NCBI GenBank assembly: GCA_016719945.1
Contig: JADJYE010000037.1
Location: 27,227 to 91,226 of the forward strand
Source of the DNA: Polyangiaceae bacterium
GTDB lineage: Bacteria > Myxococcota_A > Polyangia > Polyangiales > Polyangiaceae
Direction: 5' to 3'
DNA length: 64,000 bases
The position numbers were made by a program, and so were the translations under genes. Within the stretch, counting starts at the first letter, position 1; every line of letters begins with the position of its first letter. The notes below the pieces were generated by a model, which had not been told where the DNA came from, did not search any database, and saw only the letters and a list, made by a program, of their open reading frames with translations. Positions 26,492 through 35,530 of the stretch are shown piece after piece.

Positions 26492-27703
26492 ATGCTCGCC
26501 ACCTTCGTCGCTCCGTACTTCAGCGACAACGCCAAGCTGTTCCTGCACCACCTCACCTGCCAAGAGGGGGCCCGAGTCGCGCTGATCACCCAGGACGACC
26601 TCGCTGCGCTCCCCCACGAGCTGCGGGCGAAGCTGGCGCGGGCCGTGCGCGTGGTCGACGCCCTCGCGACGGACGCGATCGTGGGCGGCGTCCAGGAGAT
26701 CGTGCGCCACGAGGGGAAGGTCGAGCGCTTGCTCGGCGTCGTCGAGCAGATCCAGGTCCCGCTCGCCCAGGCGCGAGAGCAGCTCGGCCTCCCCGGGCTG
26801 CGCGTCGAGCAGGCGAACAACTTCCGTGACAAGACGCGGATGAAGGACCTGCTGCGAGCGGCGGGCGTCCCTGTCGCCAAGCACCGGCTGGTCACCAAGA
26901 CCGAGGAGGCGCTGCGCTTCGCGGCCGAGGTGGGGTACCCGATCGTCGTGAAGCCCCCCGCGGGCGCTGCCTCCCAGACGACCTATCGCGCGGACGACGA
27001 GGCCTCGCTGCGCAAGGCGCTCACGCCGACCAGCGTCGCAGCGGGCGGAGTGGTGCTGCTCGAGGAGTTCGTCACCGGAGACGAGCACTCGTTCGACGCC
27101 TTCGTGCGCGGCGGGCAGGTCGTCTTCTACTCGGTCTCCGACTACCACCCGACGCCGCTCGAGGTGATGCAGAACCCGTGGATGCAGTGGGTCGTCGTGC
27201 TCCCACGAGAGCACGAGGCCGACGACATCGCGCGGGCGGGCCAGGAGACGTTGAAGGTGCTCGGACTCGACGACGGGATGTGCCACCTGGAGTGGTTCCG
27301 GCGGGCGGACGGCAGCGTGGTCGTCTCGGAGGTCGCCGCCCGGCCGCCCGGCGCGCAGATCCCGACGCTCATCTCGCGCGCGCACGACGTCGACTGCGTC
27401 GGCGCGTGGGCGCGCCTCTCGCTCTTCGACGCATTCGAACCGTTCCCGACGCGAAAATTCGCGACTGGCGCCGCGTACCTGCGCGGGCAGGGCGAAGGCC
27501 GAGTGCGCGCCGTCCACGGGGTCCGAGCGGTCGAGCGCGACCTCGCCGGGCTGATCACCGATCGTCGGCTGCCCCAGCCGAACCAGGAGAAGAGCAAATC
27601 TTACGAGGGGGAAGGGTTCATCCTCGTGCGGCACGCCGACACCCGCGTCGTCGAGCAGGCCCTCAAGCACGTCGTCTCCACCGTGCGCGTCGAGCTCGGC
27701 TGA
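26492..27703 (+). CDS. ATP-grasp domain ligase
   Basis: 403 residues. The ATP-grasp fold is shown by NNFRDKTRMKDLLRAAGVPVAKH (start of the domain, about 115), GYPIVVKPPAGAASQTTY, VVLLEEFVTGDEHSFD and EVAARPPGAQIPTL near 290, which supplies Mg-binding residues. N-terminal residues 1-105 form a Rossmann-like preATP-grasp domain, and the C-terminal 90 residues are a small beta domain. It resembles carboxylate-amine/thiol ligases related to carbamoyl-phosphate synthase large chain. Product unknown. The stop and the next GTG are 1 base apart, so it is probably an operon with the aminopeptidase, which hints at peptide or amide metabolism. Confidence 0.86.
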   Translation: MLATFVAPYFSDNAKLFLHHLTCQEGARVALITQDDLAALPHELRAKLARAVRVVDALATDAIVGGVQEIVRHEGKVERLLGVVEQIQVPLAQAREQLGLPGLRVEQANNFRDKTRMKDLLRAAGVPVAKHRLVTKTEEALRFAAEVGYPIVVKPPAGAASQTTYRADDEASLRKALTPTSVAAGGVVLLEEFVTGDEHSFDAFVRGGQVVFYSVSDYHPTPLEVMQNPWMQWVVVLPREHEADDIARAGQETLKVLGLDDGMCHLEWFRRADGSVVVSEVAARPPGAQIPTLISRAHDVDCVGAWARLSLFDAFEPFPTRKFATGAAYLRGQGEGRVRAVHGVRAVERDLAGLITDRRLPQPNQEKSKSYEGEGFILVRHADTRVVEQALKHVVSTVRVELG

Positions 27704-27704
27704 G

Positions 27705-29501
27705 GTGATCGTGGCCAGCGATCCCCACTCTCATGCGCGGCCTGCGGAGGCGAGGGTCACCCACGTGAGCCTCGATCTCGAGCTCGACTTCGAGCGACGG
27801 GTCCTGCGCGGCACCGCCGCCCTGGACCTCTCGGTGAAGGAGGGGGTCGAGGAGGTCGTCCTCGACACCCGCGGGCTCGAGCTTCGGTCGGTATCCGACG
27901 GCGCCGGCGGTGAGCTCGAGGCTACGCTCGCCGAAGAGGACGCGCTGCTCGGCTCCGCCCTCACCGTGCGCCTCCGCGGGGGCAGCCGGCGCGTGGTCAT
28001 CGAATACGTGACGAGCCCGGACGCCCCCGCGCTTCAATGGCTCGACCCCGCGCAGACCGCGGGGAAGCGGCACCCCTTCGTCTTCACCCAGGGCCACGCG
28101 ATTCAGACGCGCAGCTGGATCCCCCTCCAAGACAGCCCCGCGATCCGGGTCACCTATGACGCGCGCATCTCCGTCCCCGCGCCGCTCGCGGTCGTCATGA
28201 GCGCCGAACGCGCGCTGGGGACGCCGCCTTCGTCGGGGACCGGGCGGGTGTTCGCGTTCCGGATGAACGAGGCGATCCCGCCATACCTGATCGCGCTCGC
28301 CGCCGGCGACATCGCCTCGCGCGACGTCGGCCCCCGCACCGCCGTGTTCGCCGAGCCGGCGCTGCTCGAGCGCGCTGCCCACGAGCTCGCCGAGCTCGAG
28401 GTCATCCTCGACGCCGCGGAGGCTGTGTGCGGGCCCTATCGCTGGGGGCGCTTCGACGTGCTCGTGATGCCGCCGTCGTTCCCCTATGGGGGGATGGAGA
28501 ACCCGCGCATGACGTTCCTGTCGCCGTCGATCCTCGCCGGGGACCGCTCGCTCGTCACCGTCGTGGCCCACGAGCTCGCCCACGCCTGGGCTGGGAACCT
28601 GGTGACCAACGCGACCTGGAACGATTTCTGGCTCAATGAGGGCACCACCGTCTACGTCGAGCTGAGGCTCAACGAGGCGCTCTGGGGCCTCGAGCGGGCG
28701 GAGCTGTTGCGGAGCTGGGGTCACCGCGAGCTCGCGGCCGAGGTCGGGCGCATGGGCGAGAGCGCGCCCGACACGCGGCTCCGCTACGACATGACGGGGC
28801 GGGACCCGGCCGAGGGGGTGACGGTGATTCCCTACCTCAAGGGGGCTGCGTTCTTCTGGGCCTTGGAGGACCTGGTCGGTCGCGAGCGCCTCGACCGCTG
28901 GCTCCGCGGCTGGTTCGAGCGGCACGCCTTCGAGTCGGTCACGACCGACGAGCTCGTCTTTGAGCTCGAGGGCGAGCTGCTCGGGAAGGAGGAGGCGACC
29001 GGCCTCGGCCTGTCTCGCTGGCTCGACGCCCCGGGCCCGCCGCCGAGCGGGCCGCCGCCGAGCTCGGCGCTCCTCGAGCGGCTCGACGCCGCGGCGAGCG
29101 CCATTCTCGCCGGCGCCGACCCCGCCGAGCTCGACGCCGCTGGCTGGTCTCCCCAGGCCACTCGCCATTTCTTGGGGTCGCTGCTCTCAAAGCCCCCGGG
29201 GCTCGAGGGCCTCTCGCGGCTCGACGAGGTGTTGGCGCTGTCGCTTTCGCAAAACGCGGAGGTGCTCGCCCCTTGGCTCCGGCTGCAGGCGCGGGCGCAC
29301 AACGACGCAGCCTGCTCGCGCATCGAGGCCTTCCTGCTCGAGCATGGCCGCTCGAAGTATCTGCGCCCGCTCTACCAGGAGCTGCTCGCCAGCGAGTGGG
29401 GTGCGCCGCTGGCGCACCGGGCCTACTCCGCCGCGCGGCCCACTTACCACCCGCTCGTCCGCGCGAGCCTCGACCGGCTCATGGGTCGCGTGCCCGGGTG
29501 A
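27705..29501 (+). CDS. M1 family zinc aminopeptidase (leukotriene A4 hydrolase-like)
   Basis: 598 residues from a GTG start. The substrate-binding GGMENP motif (262-267) precedes the zinc site HELAHAW (His289, Glu290, His293) and the third ligand Glu312 in NEGTTVYVE; the order and 18-residue spacing are canonical. The N-terminal 160 residues are the beta-saddle domain, and the C-terminal 140 residues are an armadillo-like helical domain of the LTA4H type. No signal peptide, so probably cytoplasmic. It removes N-terminal residues from peptides. Head-to-tail after the ATP-grasp gene. Confidence 0.93.
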   Translation: MIVASDPHSHARPAEARVTHVSLDLELDFERRVLRGTAALDLSVKEGVEEVVLDTRGLELRSVSDGAGGELEATLAEEDALLGSALTVRLRGGSRRVVIEYVTSPDAPALQWLDPAQTAGKRHPFVFTQGHAIQTRSWIPLQDSPAIRVTYDARISVPAPLAVVMSAERALGTPPSSGTGRVFAFRMNEAIPPYLIALAAGDIASRDVGPRTAVFAEPALLERAAHELAELEVILDAAEAVCGPYRWGRFDVLVMPPSFPYGGMENPRMTFLSPSILAGDRSLVTVVAHELAHAWAGNLVTNATWNDFWLNEGTTVYVELRLNEALWGLERAELLRSWGHRELAAEVGRMGESAPDTRLRYDMTGRDPAEGVTVIPYLKGAAFFWALEDLVGRERLDRWLRGWFERHAFESVTTDELVFELEGELLGKEEATGLGLSRWLDAPGPPPSGPPPSSALLERLDAAASAILAGADPAELDAAGWSPQATRHFLGSLLSKPPGLEGLSRLDEVLALSLSQNAEVLAPWLRLQARAHNDAACSRIEAFLLEHGRSKYLRPLYQELLASEWGAPLAHRAYSAARPTYHPLVRASLDRLMGRVPG

Positions 29502-29505
29502 GGGC

Positions 29506-32500
29506 TCAGCGCGCGGGGACGATCGCGCGCGGCCGGTAGTCGGCGAAGCGCGCGAGGTGCTCACGATCGCGCGACGGGTGGTCGAGCATCCATGGCATCA
29601 CCTTCATGAGGTAGGCGCTCTCCAGCTGGATCCACAGCGAGTCGTCGGCGAGGCGCTCGGGGCGCTCCGCGACGTCGCCTCGCGCAGTCACCGCCTGCTC
29701 ATAGCCCGCTGCCGAAATGGCGTGGGGCGTGAGGTACGGAGTGAACGTGAAGGCGCCAGGGCGGAAGCGGCTGCTGGCCGGGCTCGACAGCACCGCGTTG
29801 AGCTCGATCGCCGAGTTGCGGTGGAAGAACGGCGGGCGAAACGTGTGCTCGGCGACGTCCCACCGGCCGCGAAAAACGCCGAGGTCGAGCGCGCTGCGAC
29901 CCCGCTCGTCGCTCGGGCACGTCAGCACGGTGAGGATCGAGGGGTCGGGGTGATCGAAGCTGACGCTCCCGAGGCTGTTGAAATGGTCGAGCGAATACTT
30001 GAAGGGCGCATAGGTGCCGTGCCAGGCGACCACATCAAAGGGGCTATGGGGCGAGTCGACCTCCCACAGCCGCCCGCCCTGCCGCACGACGATCGTCCAC
30101 GGCGCCGCCTCGTCCTCGAAGTCGGCGACCGGCGCGAGGAAGTGCCGCTCGTCTGCGAGGCCGTTCGCGCCGATCGGGCCCCGCTCGGGCAAGCTGAGGT
30201 GTCCATCGAAGACCTCACCGATGAAGCCTCGAGCCGACCCATCGGGGAGGGCGACCCGGAACCGGAGACCCCTGGGAAGCAGGACGATCTCCCCGGGGGC
30301 GACGTCGAGCCGACCGAGCTCGGTCTGCACGTGGAGCCTGCCCTGCTCGGGGATGACGAGCAGGTCGCCATCGACGTTGCACAGCGCGGTGCGCGTCATG
30401 TCGGCGGTCGCCGCGTAGAGGTGGATCGCGGAGCCCTTGCACAGCGACGCGTCACCCGCGCCAGCGAACGTCGTGATGCCGCCGAGGAAGTCGACGGCCG
30501 CCGTGGGCAGGGCGACGGGTCGGTAGCCGAGCGCCTCCGGGAAGGGGACGGCCCCGGCGAAGTCGCCCACGAAGCGACCAGCCTCGCGCGGGCGGAACGG
30601 CGTCGCGAGGATCTGCGGCCGCAGCCGGTACATCCAGGTACGCCGGTTCTCGGCGCGCCGCACCGTGAAGCCGGTGCCGTTGATCTGCTCCGCGAACAGA
30701 CCATAGGGGACGGCGCGCGGGCTGTTCTGGCGGCGCGGGAGGGCGCCTGGGCGCGCCTCCGACGACAGCGCGCTACCATAACCGGCTTGGTACGTGAGGG
30801 GCCCGAGCGCGGCGCTGTCGACGGCGCGCCGGAGCGCCTCGTCGTCGAGCGGGTGGATGGCGTGCTCGGCGCCCGGCGTGAGACGGGTCGTGACCCGCGC
30901 ACCGGCGTCCGCGAAGCGGGCGGCGCTCGCCTCGAACACCTCGCGGGGGACCCAGGGGTCGCCCGCCGCGCTCGACAGGTAGAGGTCCACCCCGCGGGCT
31001 GCCGCGAGGTCGGCGCCGGGCAGCGGGGTGGGCGCGCCGGTGAAGGCCAGGACGCGTCGCGGTCGCGACTCGGTCTTGGAGAGCCAGCTGAGCGCGAGGC
31101 AAGCGCCTTGGGAGAAGCCCGCCACGATGACCCGCTCGGGGCTCGTCGCCTCGCAGGCCTCGCGCCAGAGCGCCTCGACGACCGACAGGGCGCTGTCGAG
31201 CATCGGCTGGTTCTCGTCGATCGGAGCGAGGAAGCCCTTCGGGTACCAGGTGTTGCCCGCGGCCTGGGGAGCGACGATGGTGAGGTCGTCCCGAGGGCCG
31301 AGCCTCCGCTCGAGGTCGGCCGCGAAGCGGTCGGCGCTGGAGCCCCGGCCGTGGAGGGCGAGCACCACCGCCTTCGCCCGGCCGAGCGGCGCCCCCCTCA
31401 CCGAGACCGCGAGCGTCGTGTGCGGGCCTGACGCTCCATGCGGCATGGGCGCCCGCCGAGTGTGCAGAGATGGCCTTCGGTCATGCAGGATGTCCCCGAG
31501 CAAGCCGAGGAGCGAGCCGCGATCGAGCGCTCGCGGGTTCTGGTAGCTCGACTCGAGGGCCTCGGCGCAGATCGCCTCGAGCCGATCGGCCCCGACGCCG
31601 AGGGCCCCGAGCGAGGTCGCGAGGCCCAGCGAGCGTTGGAGGTCATAGAGGAACCCGGGCGGGTCGTCGCTGCCCCACGCTCGCTGCAGGACGCGCAGGG
31701 TGTCCGGCGTGGCGGGGCCATTGAAGCCGAGCGAATAGGGCAGAAGCGTCGCGTGCGTGCGTGCGTGCGGGGTCCCCCAGGTGCCGCCGAGGATGTGCGC
31801 GAGCTTGTGGTGCAGCCCCATGCTCGCGCCCCCGATTGCGCAGGAGGCGAGCGCCGCGCCCCGGAGCGCGACGCCGCGACCCCGGACGTCGGTCGGGGAG
31901 CTCGCCACGGCGCGGATGCCGTCGATCAGCGGCTCGAGGCTGGCCTCGGCCGCGCGGCTCGCTTCGGGGCTCGCGTCCGCGGCGTAGAGCGCCTCCACGC
32001 TATGGGCGAGGGCGTTGAACAGGCTGTCGATCGACAGGGCGCGGTCGAGGTCGAGCGTGAGCCGTGGATCGTAGACGACGAGCCGCGGCCGCACCCTGTC
32101 GTCGCGCCCGGTGGTCTTTCGACCGTCGCGCGTGATGCCCCAGATGTTCGTGCGCTCGGACCCCGCGTACGTCGTGGGCACAGCGGCGACCTGCACGGGC
32201 AGCTCGAGCGCGACGGCCTTGGCGACGCCGATGGGCGTCCCTCCGCCGTGGGCGAGCACCCAGTCGACCCCAGCCTCGCGGGCGCGAGCCACGGCCGCGT
32301 CGGCGACCTCACCGGGGACCTGCGGCTCGCGCGTCAGGAAGACGCCGGCCGACCGGTCCCCCAGCTCTGCCGAGAGGCGCTCGGCGCCCTCTGCGTGGCG
32401 ATCTTGTGCAATCAGCAGGACGCGCCGCGCGCCGAGCTCCGAGAGCAGGCCGGGGACCGCGCGCTCGGAGCCAGCTCCGAAGACCACGCGGTCAGGACCC

Positions 32501-32517
32501 GAGGGCAGCTCCTCCAC
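29506..32517 (-). CDS. Triple fusion: maleylacetate reductase - alpha/beta hydrolase - homogentisate 1,2-dioxygenase
   Basis: A single 1003-residue frame with three complete enzyme domains. Residues 1-350: iron-alcohol-dehydrogenase-type maleylacetate reductase (GGGTPIGVAK, GSERTNIWGITRDGRKT, NALAHSVEALYA, GLHHKLAHILGG). Residues 365-568: carboxylesterase/phospholipase-type hydrolase (LALHGRGSSADRF, nucleophile Ser469 in GFSQG, Asp520, His552). Residues 572-1003: full-length homogentisate dioxygenase cupin (YQAGYGSALSSEARPGALP, HSPFDVVAWHGTYAPFKY, FDHPDPSILTVLT, RPPFFHRN), with Fe ligands His899, Glu905 and His932 at family spacing. No start codon lies between the second and third domains. 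It follows the GST gene by 5 bases. Individual activities are inferred from intact motifs; such a three-way fusion is unfamiliar to me. Confidence 0.9.
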   Translation of the reverse strand: MEELPSGPDRVVFGAGSERAVPGLLSELGARRVLLIAQDRHAEGAERLSAELGDRSAGVFLTREPQVPGEVADAAVARAREAGVDWVLAHGGGTPIGVAKAVALELPVQVAAVPTTYAGSERTNIWGITRDGRKTTGRDDRVRPRLVVYDPRLTLDLDRALSIDSLFNALAHSVEALYAADASPEASRAAEASLEPLIDGIRAVASSPTDVRGRGVALRGAALASCAIGGASMGLHHKLAHILGGTWGTPHARTHATLLPYSLGFNGPATPDTLRVLQRAWGSDDPPGFLYDLQRSLGLATSLGALGVGADRLEAICAEALESSYQNPRALDRGSLLGLLGDILHDRRPSLHTRRAPMPHGASGPHTTLAVSVRGAPLGRAKAVVLALHGRGSSADRFAADLERRLGPRDDLTIVAPQAAGNTWYPKGFLAPIDENQPMLDSALSVVEALWREACEATSPERVIVAGFSQGACLALSWLSKTESRPRRVLAFTGAPTPLPGADLAAARGVDLYLSSAAGDPWVPREVFEASAARFADAGARVTTRLTPGAEHAIHPLDDEALRRAVDSAALGPLTYQAGYGSALSSEARPGALPRRQNSPRAVPYGLFAEQINGTGFTVRRAENRRTWMYRLRPQILATPFRPREAGRFVGDFAGAVPFPEALGYRPVALPTAAVDFLGGITTFAGAGDASLCKGSAIHLYAATADMTRTALCNVDGDLLVIPEQGRLHVQTELGRLDVAPGEIVLLPRGLRFRVALPDGSARGFIGEVFDGHLSLPERGPIGANGLADERHFLAPVADFEDEAAPWTIVVRQGGRLWEVDSPHSPFDVVAWHGTYAPFKYSLDHFNSLGSVSFDHPDPSILTVLTCPSDERGRSALDLGVFRGRWDVAEHTFRPPFFHRNSAIELNAVLSSPASSRFRPGAFTFTPYLTPHAISAAGYEQAVTARGDVAERPERLADDSLWIQLESAYLMKVMPWMLDHPSRDREHLARFADYRPRAIVPAR

Positions 32518-32522
32518 GTGGC

Positions 32523-33215
32523 TCAGCTGCTCTTCTTCTGGACCGACGCGAGGAAGCCGCGGACGTCCGCGGCCGGCTCGCTGTAGGCCTTGCCGAGCTT
32601 GGCCTCGACGCGGGCGAGGTACTCCTTCGCCCAGGCGGGGAGCGCCAGATCGGTGACGGCGATGAACTCGAGCGTGGCCGCGAGCCGGATGTCGGCGAGC
32701 GAGGGGACAGCGCCGTCGCCGATGAAGCCGTCGCGGACGAAGTATTTGTGGAAGACCTCGAGCGGCTCGGCGATCGCCTCCTCCGCGGCCTTGCGCGCGG
32801 CCTCCTTCTGCTGGTCGGTCGCGTCCTTCGAAGCCGAGACCTCGCCGGGGGCGCCGCCGAAGCCGAGGCGCGGGTACGCGGCGCGCGCAACGAGGGGGTA
32901 GAGCGTGCCCATCAGGTAGAAGTTCGCCGAGTCCACCAGGGCGCGCTTGCCGGGGTCAGCCGGGTACAGGGCGCCGAGGCCGTGCTTGTTGGCGAGGTAC
33001 ATCATGATCGCGCAGCTCTCCCACATCGCGCCGCGCGGCAGGTCCGAGGCCTCGATCGCGGGCGTGAGGTGCGAAGGCACCTTGGTCATGAACTCGGGCG
33101 TGCGCGTCTTGCCCCACGCGTTCTCCTCGGTGAACGGGAGGTCGCCGGCGCGCAGGAAGACGCGCACGGCGAGGCTGTTGACGCTGGGGGGGAGCATGTG
33201 AAGGTGTGTGGTCAT
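32523..33215 (-). CDS. Glutathione S-transferase family protein
   Basis: 230 residues from the ATG at 33215. The thioredoxin-fold N-domain (residues 1-85) ends with the glutathione-site SNAIL-like region ESCAIMMYLANKHG, and the helical C-domain includes VPSLADIRLAATLEF, the typical N-capping motif region. It lacks the SSCxxxRVRIAL motif of zeta-class maleylacetoacetate isomerase, so isomerase activity is not assured. However, its place between a VOC gene and a gene encoding homogentisate dioxygenase makes a glutathione-dependent isomerisation of maleylacetoacetate a good hypothesis. It is 5 bases from the downstream fusion gene. Confidence 0.85.
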   Translation of the reverse strand: MTTHLHMLPPSVNSLAVRVFLRAGDLPFTEENAWGKTRTPEFMTKVPSHLTPAIEASDLPRGAMWESCAIMMYLANKHGLGALYPADPGKRALVDSANFYLMGTLYPLVARAAYPRLGFGGAPGEVSASKDATDQQKEAARKAAEEAIAEPLEVFHKYFVRDGFIGDGAVPSLADIRLAATLEFIAVTDLALPAWAKEYLARVEAKLGKAYSEPAADVRGFLASVQKKSS

Positions 33216-33271
33216 GGTCGGAGCCTCGTCGGAGCAGGGGCCAAGGTTGCTGTGTGAGCCGAGCTGGAGGC

Positions 33272-33796
33272 TCAGCCGTTCTTCTCGGGCTTGGATTTCC
33301 CGCGCTGCCACGCGTCGAGCGTCGCGCGGGCGCCGTTGGTGACCTCGTCGGTCGCCGCGTCGTGGCTCGCTGTGCGAGCCGCGAGCTCGATCACGTAGCC
33401 GTTGGGGTCGCGGAAGTAGATCGACTCGATGAAGCGGTGATCGGAGACGCCGCGCACCGGTAGGCCGAGCGCCTCTCCCTTCGCCTTCATCGCCAGCAGG
33501 TGGTCGTGGTCGACCTCGAGCGCGATGTGCAGGTCGAAGTCGTGCTGCTCTTTGAACTCGAAGGGCATCTCGGGCGCTTCGAAGAAGGCGAGGTAGCTCC
33601 CGTCATCGAGCCGAAAGAAGGTGTGGAGGACCTCGCACGCCCTGCCGGTCTTGGTCTCGCCCAGCTCGAGCGCGGCCGCGAGCGGCAGGCCCAGGAAGTC
33701 TTCGTAGAAGCGGCGGGTCTCCTCCGAGTCTCTGCAGCGGTAGGCGTTGTGATGCAGCCCCTTGACGCCCGCGGGCGCGCGCTTCGTGGTGGTCAT
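33272..33796 (-). CDS. VOC (glyoxalase/extradiol dioxygenase) family protein
   Basis: 174 residues from the ATG at 33796. One vicinal-oxygen-chelate unit with two beta-alpha-beta-beta-beta modules. Candidate metal ligands are His in KGLHHNAYRC, His in FDLHIALEV and Glu in NGYVIELAA, the 2-His-1-Glu pattern of extradiol dioxygenases and related enzymes. The C-terminal 35 residues are an extra helical tail rich in charged residues. It is the first gene of the VOC-GST-fusion operon, 56 bases before the GST start, so a role in aromatic ring catabolism is likely. Confidence 0.85.
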   Translation of the reverse strand: MTTTKRAPAGVKGLHHNAYRCRDSEETRRFYEDFLGLPLAAALELGETKTGRACEVLHTFFRLDDGSYLAFFEAPEMPFEFKEQHDFDLHIALEVDHDHLLAMKAKGEALGLPVRGVSDHRFIESIYFRDPNGYVIELAARTASHDAATDEVTNGARATLDAWQRGKSKPEKNG

Positions 33797-33892
33797 GTTC
33801 GCCTCGGACCGCGGCAGCCTAGCGACTGGGCCGCGGGCCGCAAGTGCGGCTGCCCTTTCGCGCGAGCTATGGTCTAGTTGCACGAACGCTCC

Positions 33893-35517
33893 GTGAAGCT
33901 GCTGCGCCCCTCCGAAACGCTCGCCCGGGTTGGCCTGCACGCTCACACGCTGCCAGGGGCGCTCGACGCGCGCGTGGCGGCGGGGCCCGAGCGCCCGTTC
34001 CTGGTAGATGGCGCGCGAACCTGGACCTTCAAGGAGCTCGCGCGGGACGCCTCGGCCGCGGCGCGACTGCTCCTGGAGGCAGGTGTCACCGCGGGCGATC
34101 GCGTCGTGGTGACCAGCCCCACCAGCGCCGAGCTCGTCATCGCCCTGTTCGCGATTGCGAGGCTCGGAGCGAGCTTCGTCCCGGTCAGCCCGGAGCTGCG
34201 GACGGAAGAGGCGGCCCGCGTGATCGAGCGGAGCCGACCGCGCGTCGTGCTCCACGGGGCGGCTCAGGCGGAGCTGGCAGAGGCGGTCGCGCCTGCCGCG
34301 CGCCGGTTGGACCTGGACGCGTCCTTCGCGGCGCTAGCCTCCCTGCCGGCGCTCGCGCTGTCGCACCCGCAGCCGTCGCCCGACGACACTTGCCTCGTGC
34401 TCTTCACCTCGGGCACGACGGGCGCCCCGAAGGGCGTCATGCACGCACACCGCACGTTCGTCGTCGCGGGGAGGGCTTCGTCGAGAGGCAATGGCTCCAG
34501 CCCGATGATCGAATGCTGTGTGTCTTGCCGATGTTTCACGTCAACGCGCTCTTCTACTCGCTCGGCGGGGCGCTCGCGGCGGGCGCGACGCTGATCTTGG
34601 GTGGGCGCTTCAGCGCGTCACGGTTCTGGCCGCTCGTCGCCGAGTCTGGCGCGACGCAGGCGAATCTGCTCGGCTCGATCGGGCGCATCCTCGCGGTTCG
34701 TCCGAGGAGCGAATACGTGAAGGGGCACGCGCTCGACAGGGTGTATTGCGTGCCGATGCCGGCCGACGTCCAGCGCGTCTTCCGGGAGGAGCTGGGCGTC
34801 CGGTGGATCGCGGAGGGGTACGGGATGAGCGAGGTGCCCGGCATCTTCGCTCAGCCTTATGGCGAGCGGCCGCGTGTCGGCGCGATGGGGAGCGTCTGCC
34901 GTCACCCCGACGGTCGTCCTCTCGGCCGGGTGCGTGTGGTCGACGAGCGCGGCGAGCAGGTGCCGCTCGGCGCGGTAGGGACGCTCGAGGTGAAGACGGA
35001 GCTCGTCATGCAGGGCTACTTCGAAGCGCCCGACCTGACGCGCGCGGGCTTCAGGGACGGCTACTTCATCACGGGCGATCGGGTGCGAGAGGTCGAGCCG
35101 GGCGTCTATGAGTTCGTCGCGCGCGACCAGGAGATCATCCGACGACGCGGAGAGAACGTCTCCGCACCCGAGATCGATAACGCGGCGCTCGCTTGCCCGG
35201 GCGTCGCGGAGGCTGCGGCCGTGGCTGTGCCGTCCGAGCTCGGGGAAGACGACATCCTCCTCGCGGTCGTCGCGCGACCCGGGGAGTCGGTCGTCGCGCA
35301 GGAGGTCCACGCCCAGCTGTCCCAGCGGCTCAGCGCGGCGAAGGTCCCGCGCTACGTGGTCGTCGTGGCGGACTTGCCGCGAGGCCCGACCCAGCGCGTC
35401 CTGCGCCACAGGCTCGCCGCGGACGAGGCGCTCCGGCGCGCGGCGACCGACTTCGCCGCGCGCTCCCCGCCCGCTGAGCCGGCGGCGACCTCCCTCCGCA
35501 GCCGGCCGAAAGAGTGA
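33893..35517 (+). CDS. Acyl-CoA synthetase (ANL/AMP-binding) with one-base frame break
   Basis: ANL superfamily ligase. The first frame (to about 34470) contains the ATP loop LFTSGTTGAPKGVMHAHR; the second continues as GEGFVERQWLQPDD, MFHVNALFYSLGG, EGYGMSEVP, YFITGDRV and RRGENVSAPEID. Adding one G to the four-G run at 34468-34471 restores a single frame of 541 residues. The usual catalytic Lys motif near the C-terminus reads GPTQRVLRHRL, an Arg variant seen in CaiC-like ligases. Start is GTG 33893 or TTG 33878. It activates a carboxylic acid to its CoA ester. It lies divergent to the VOC-GST-fusion operon, 96 bases away, suggesting a shared aromatic or acid substrate. Confidence 0.82.
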
Positions 35518-35530
35518 TACCAAGCCCGAC

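Noticed and set aside
31740..31780. Short tandem repeat of GCGT as a possible repeat locus
   Set aside because: It encodes the His-Ala-Arg-Thr-His-Ala segment of the maleylacetate reductase domain and is simple codon repetition inside a gene.
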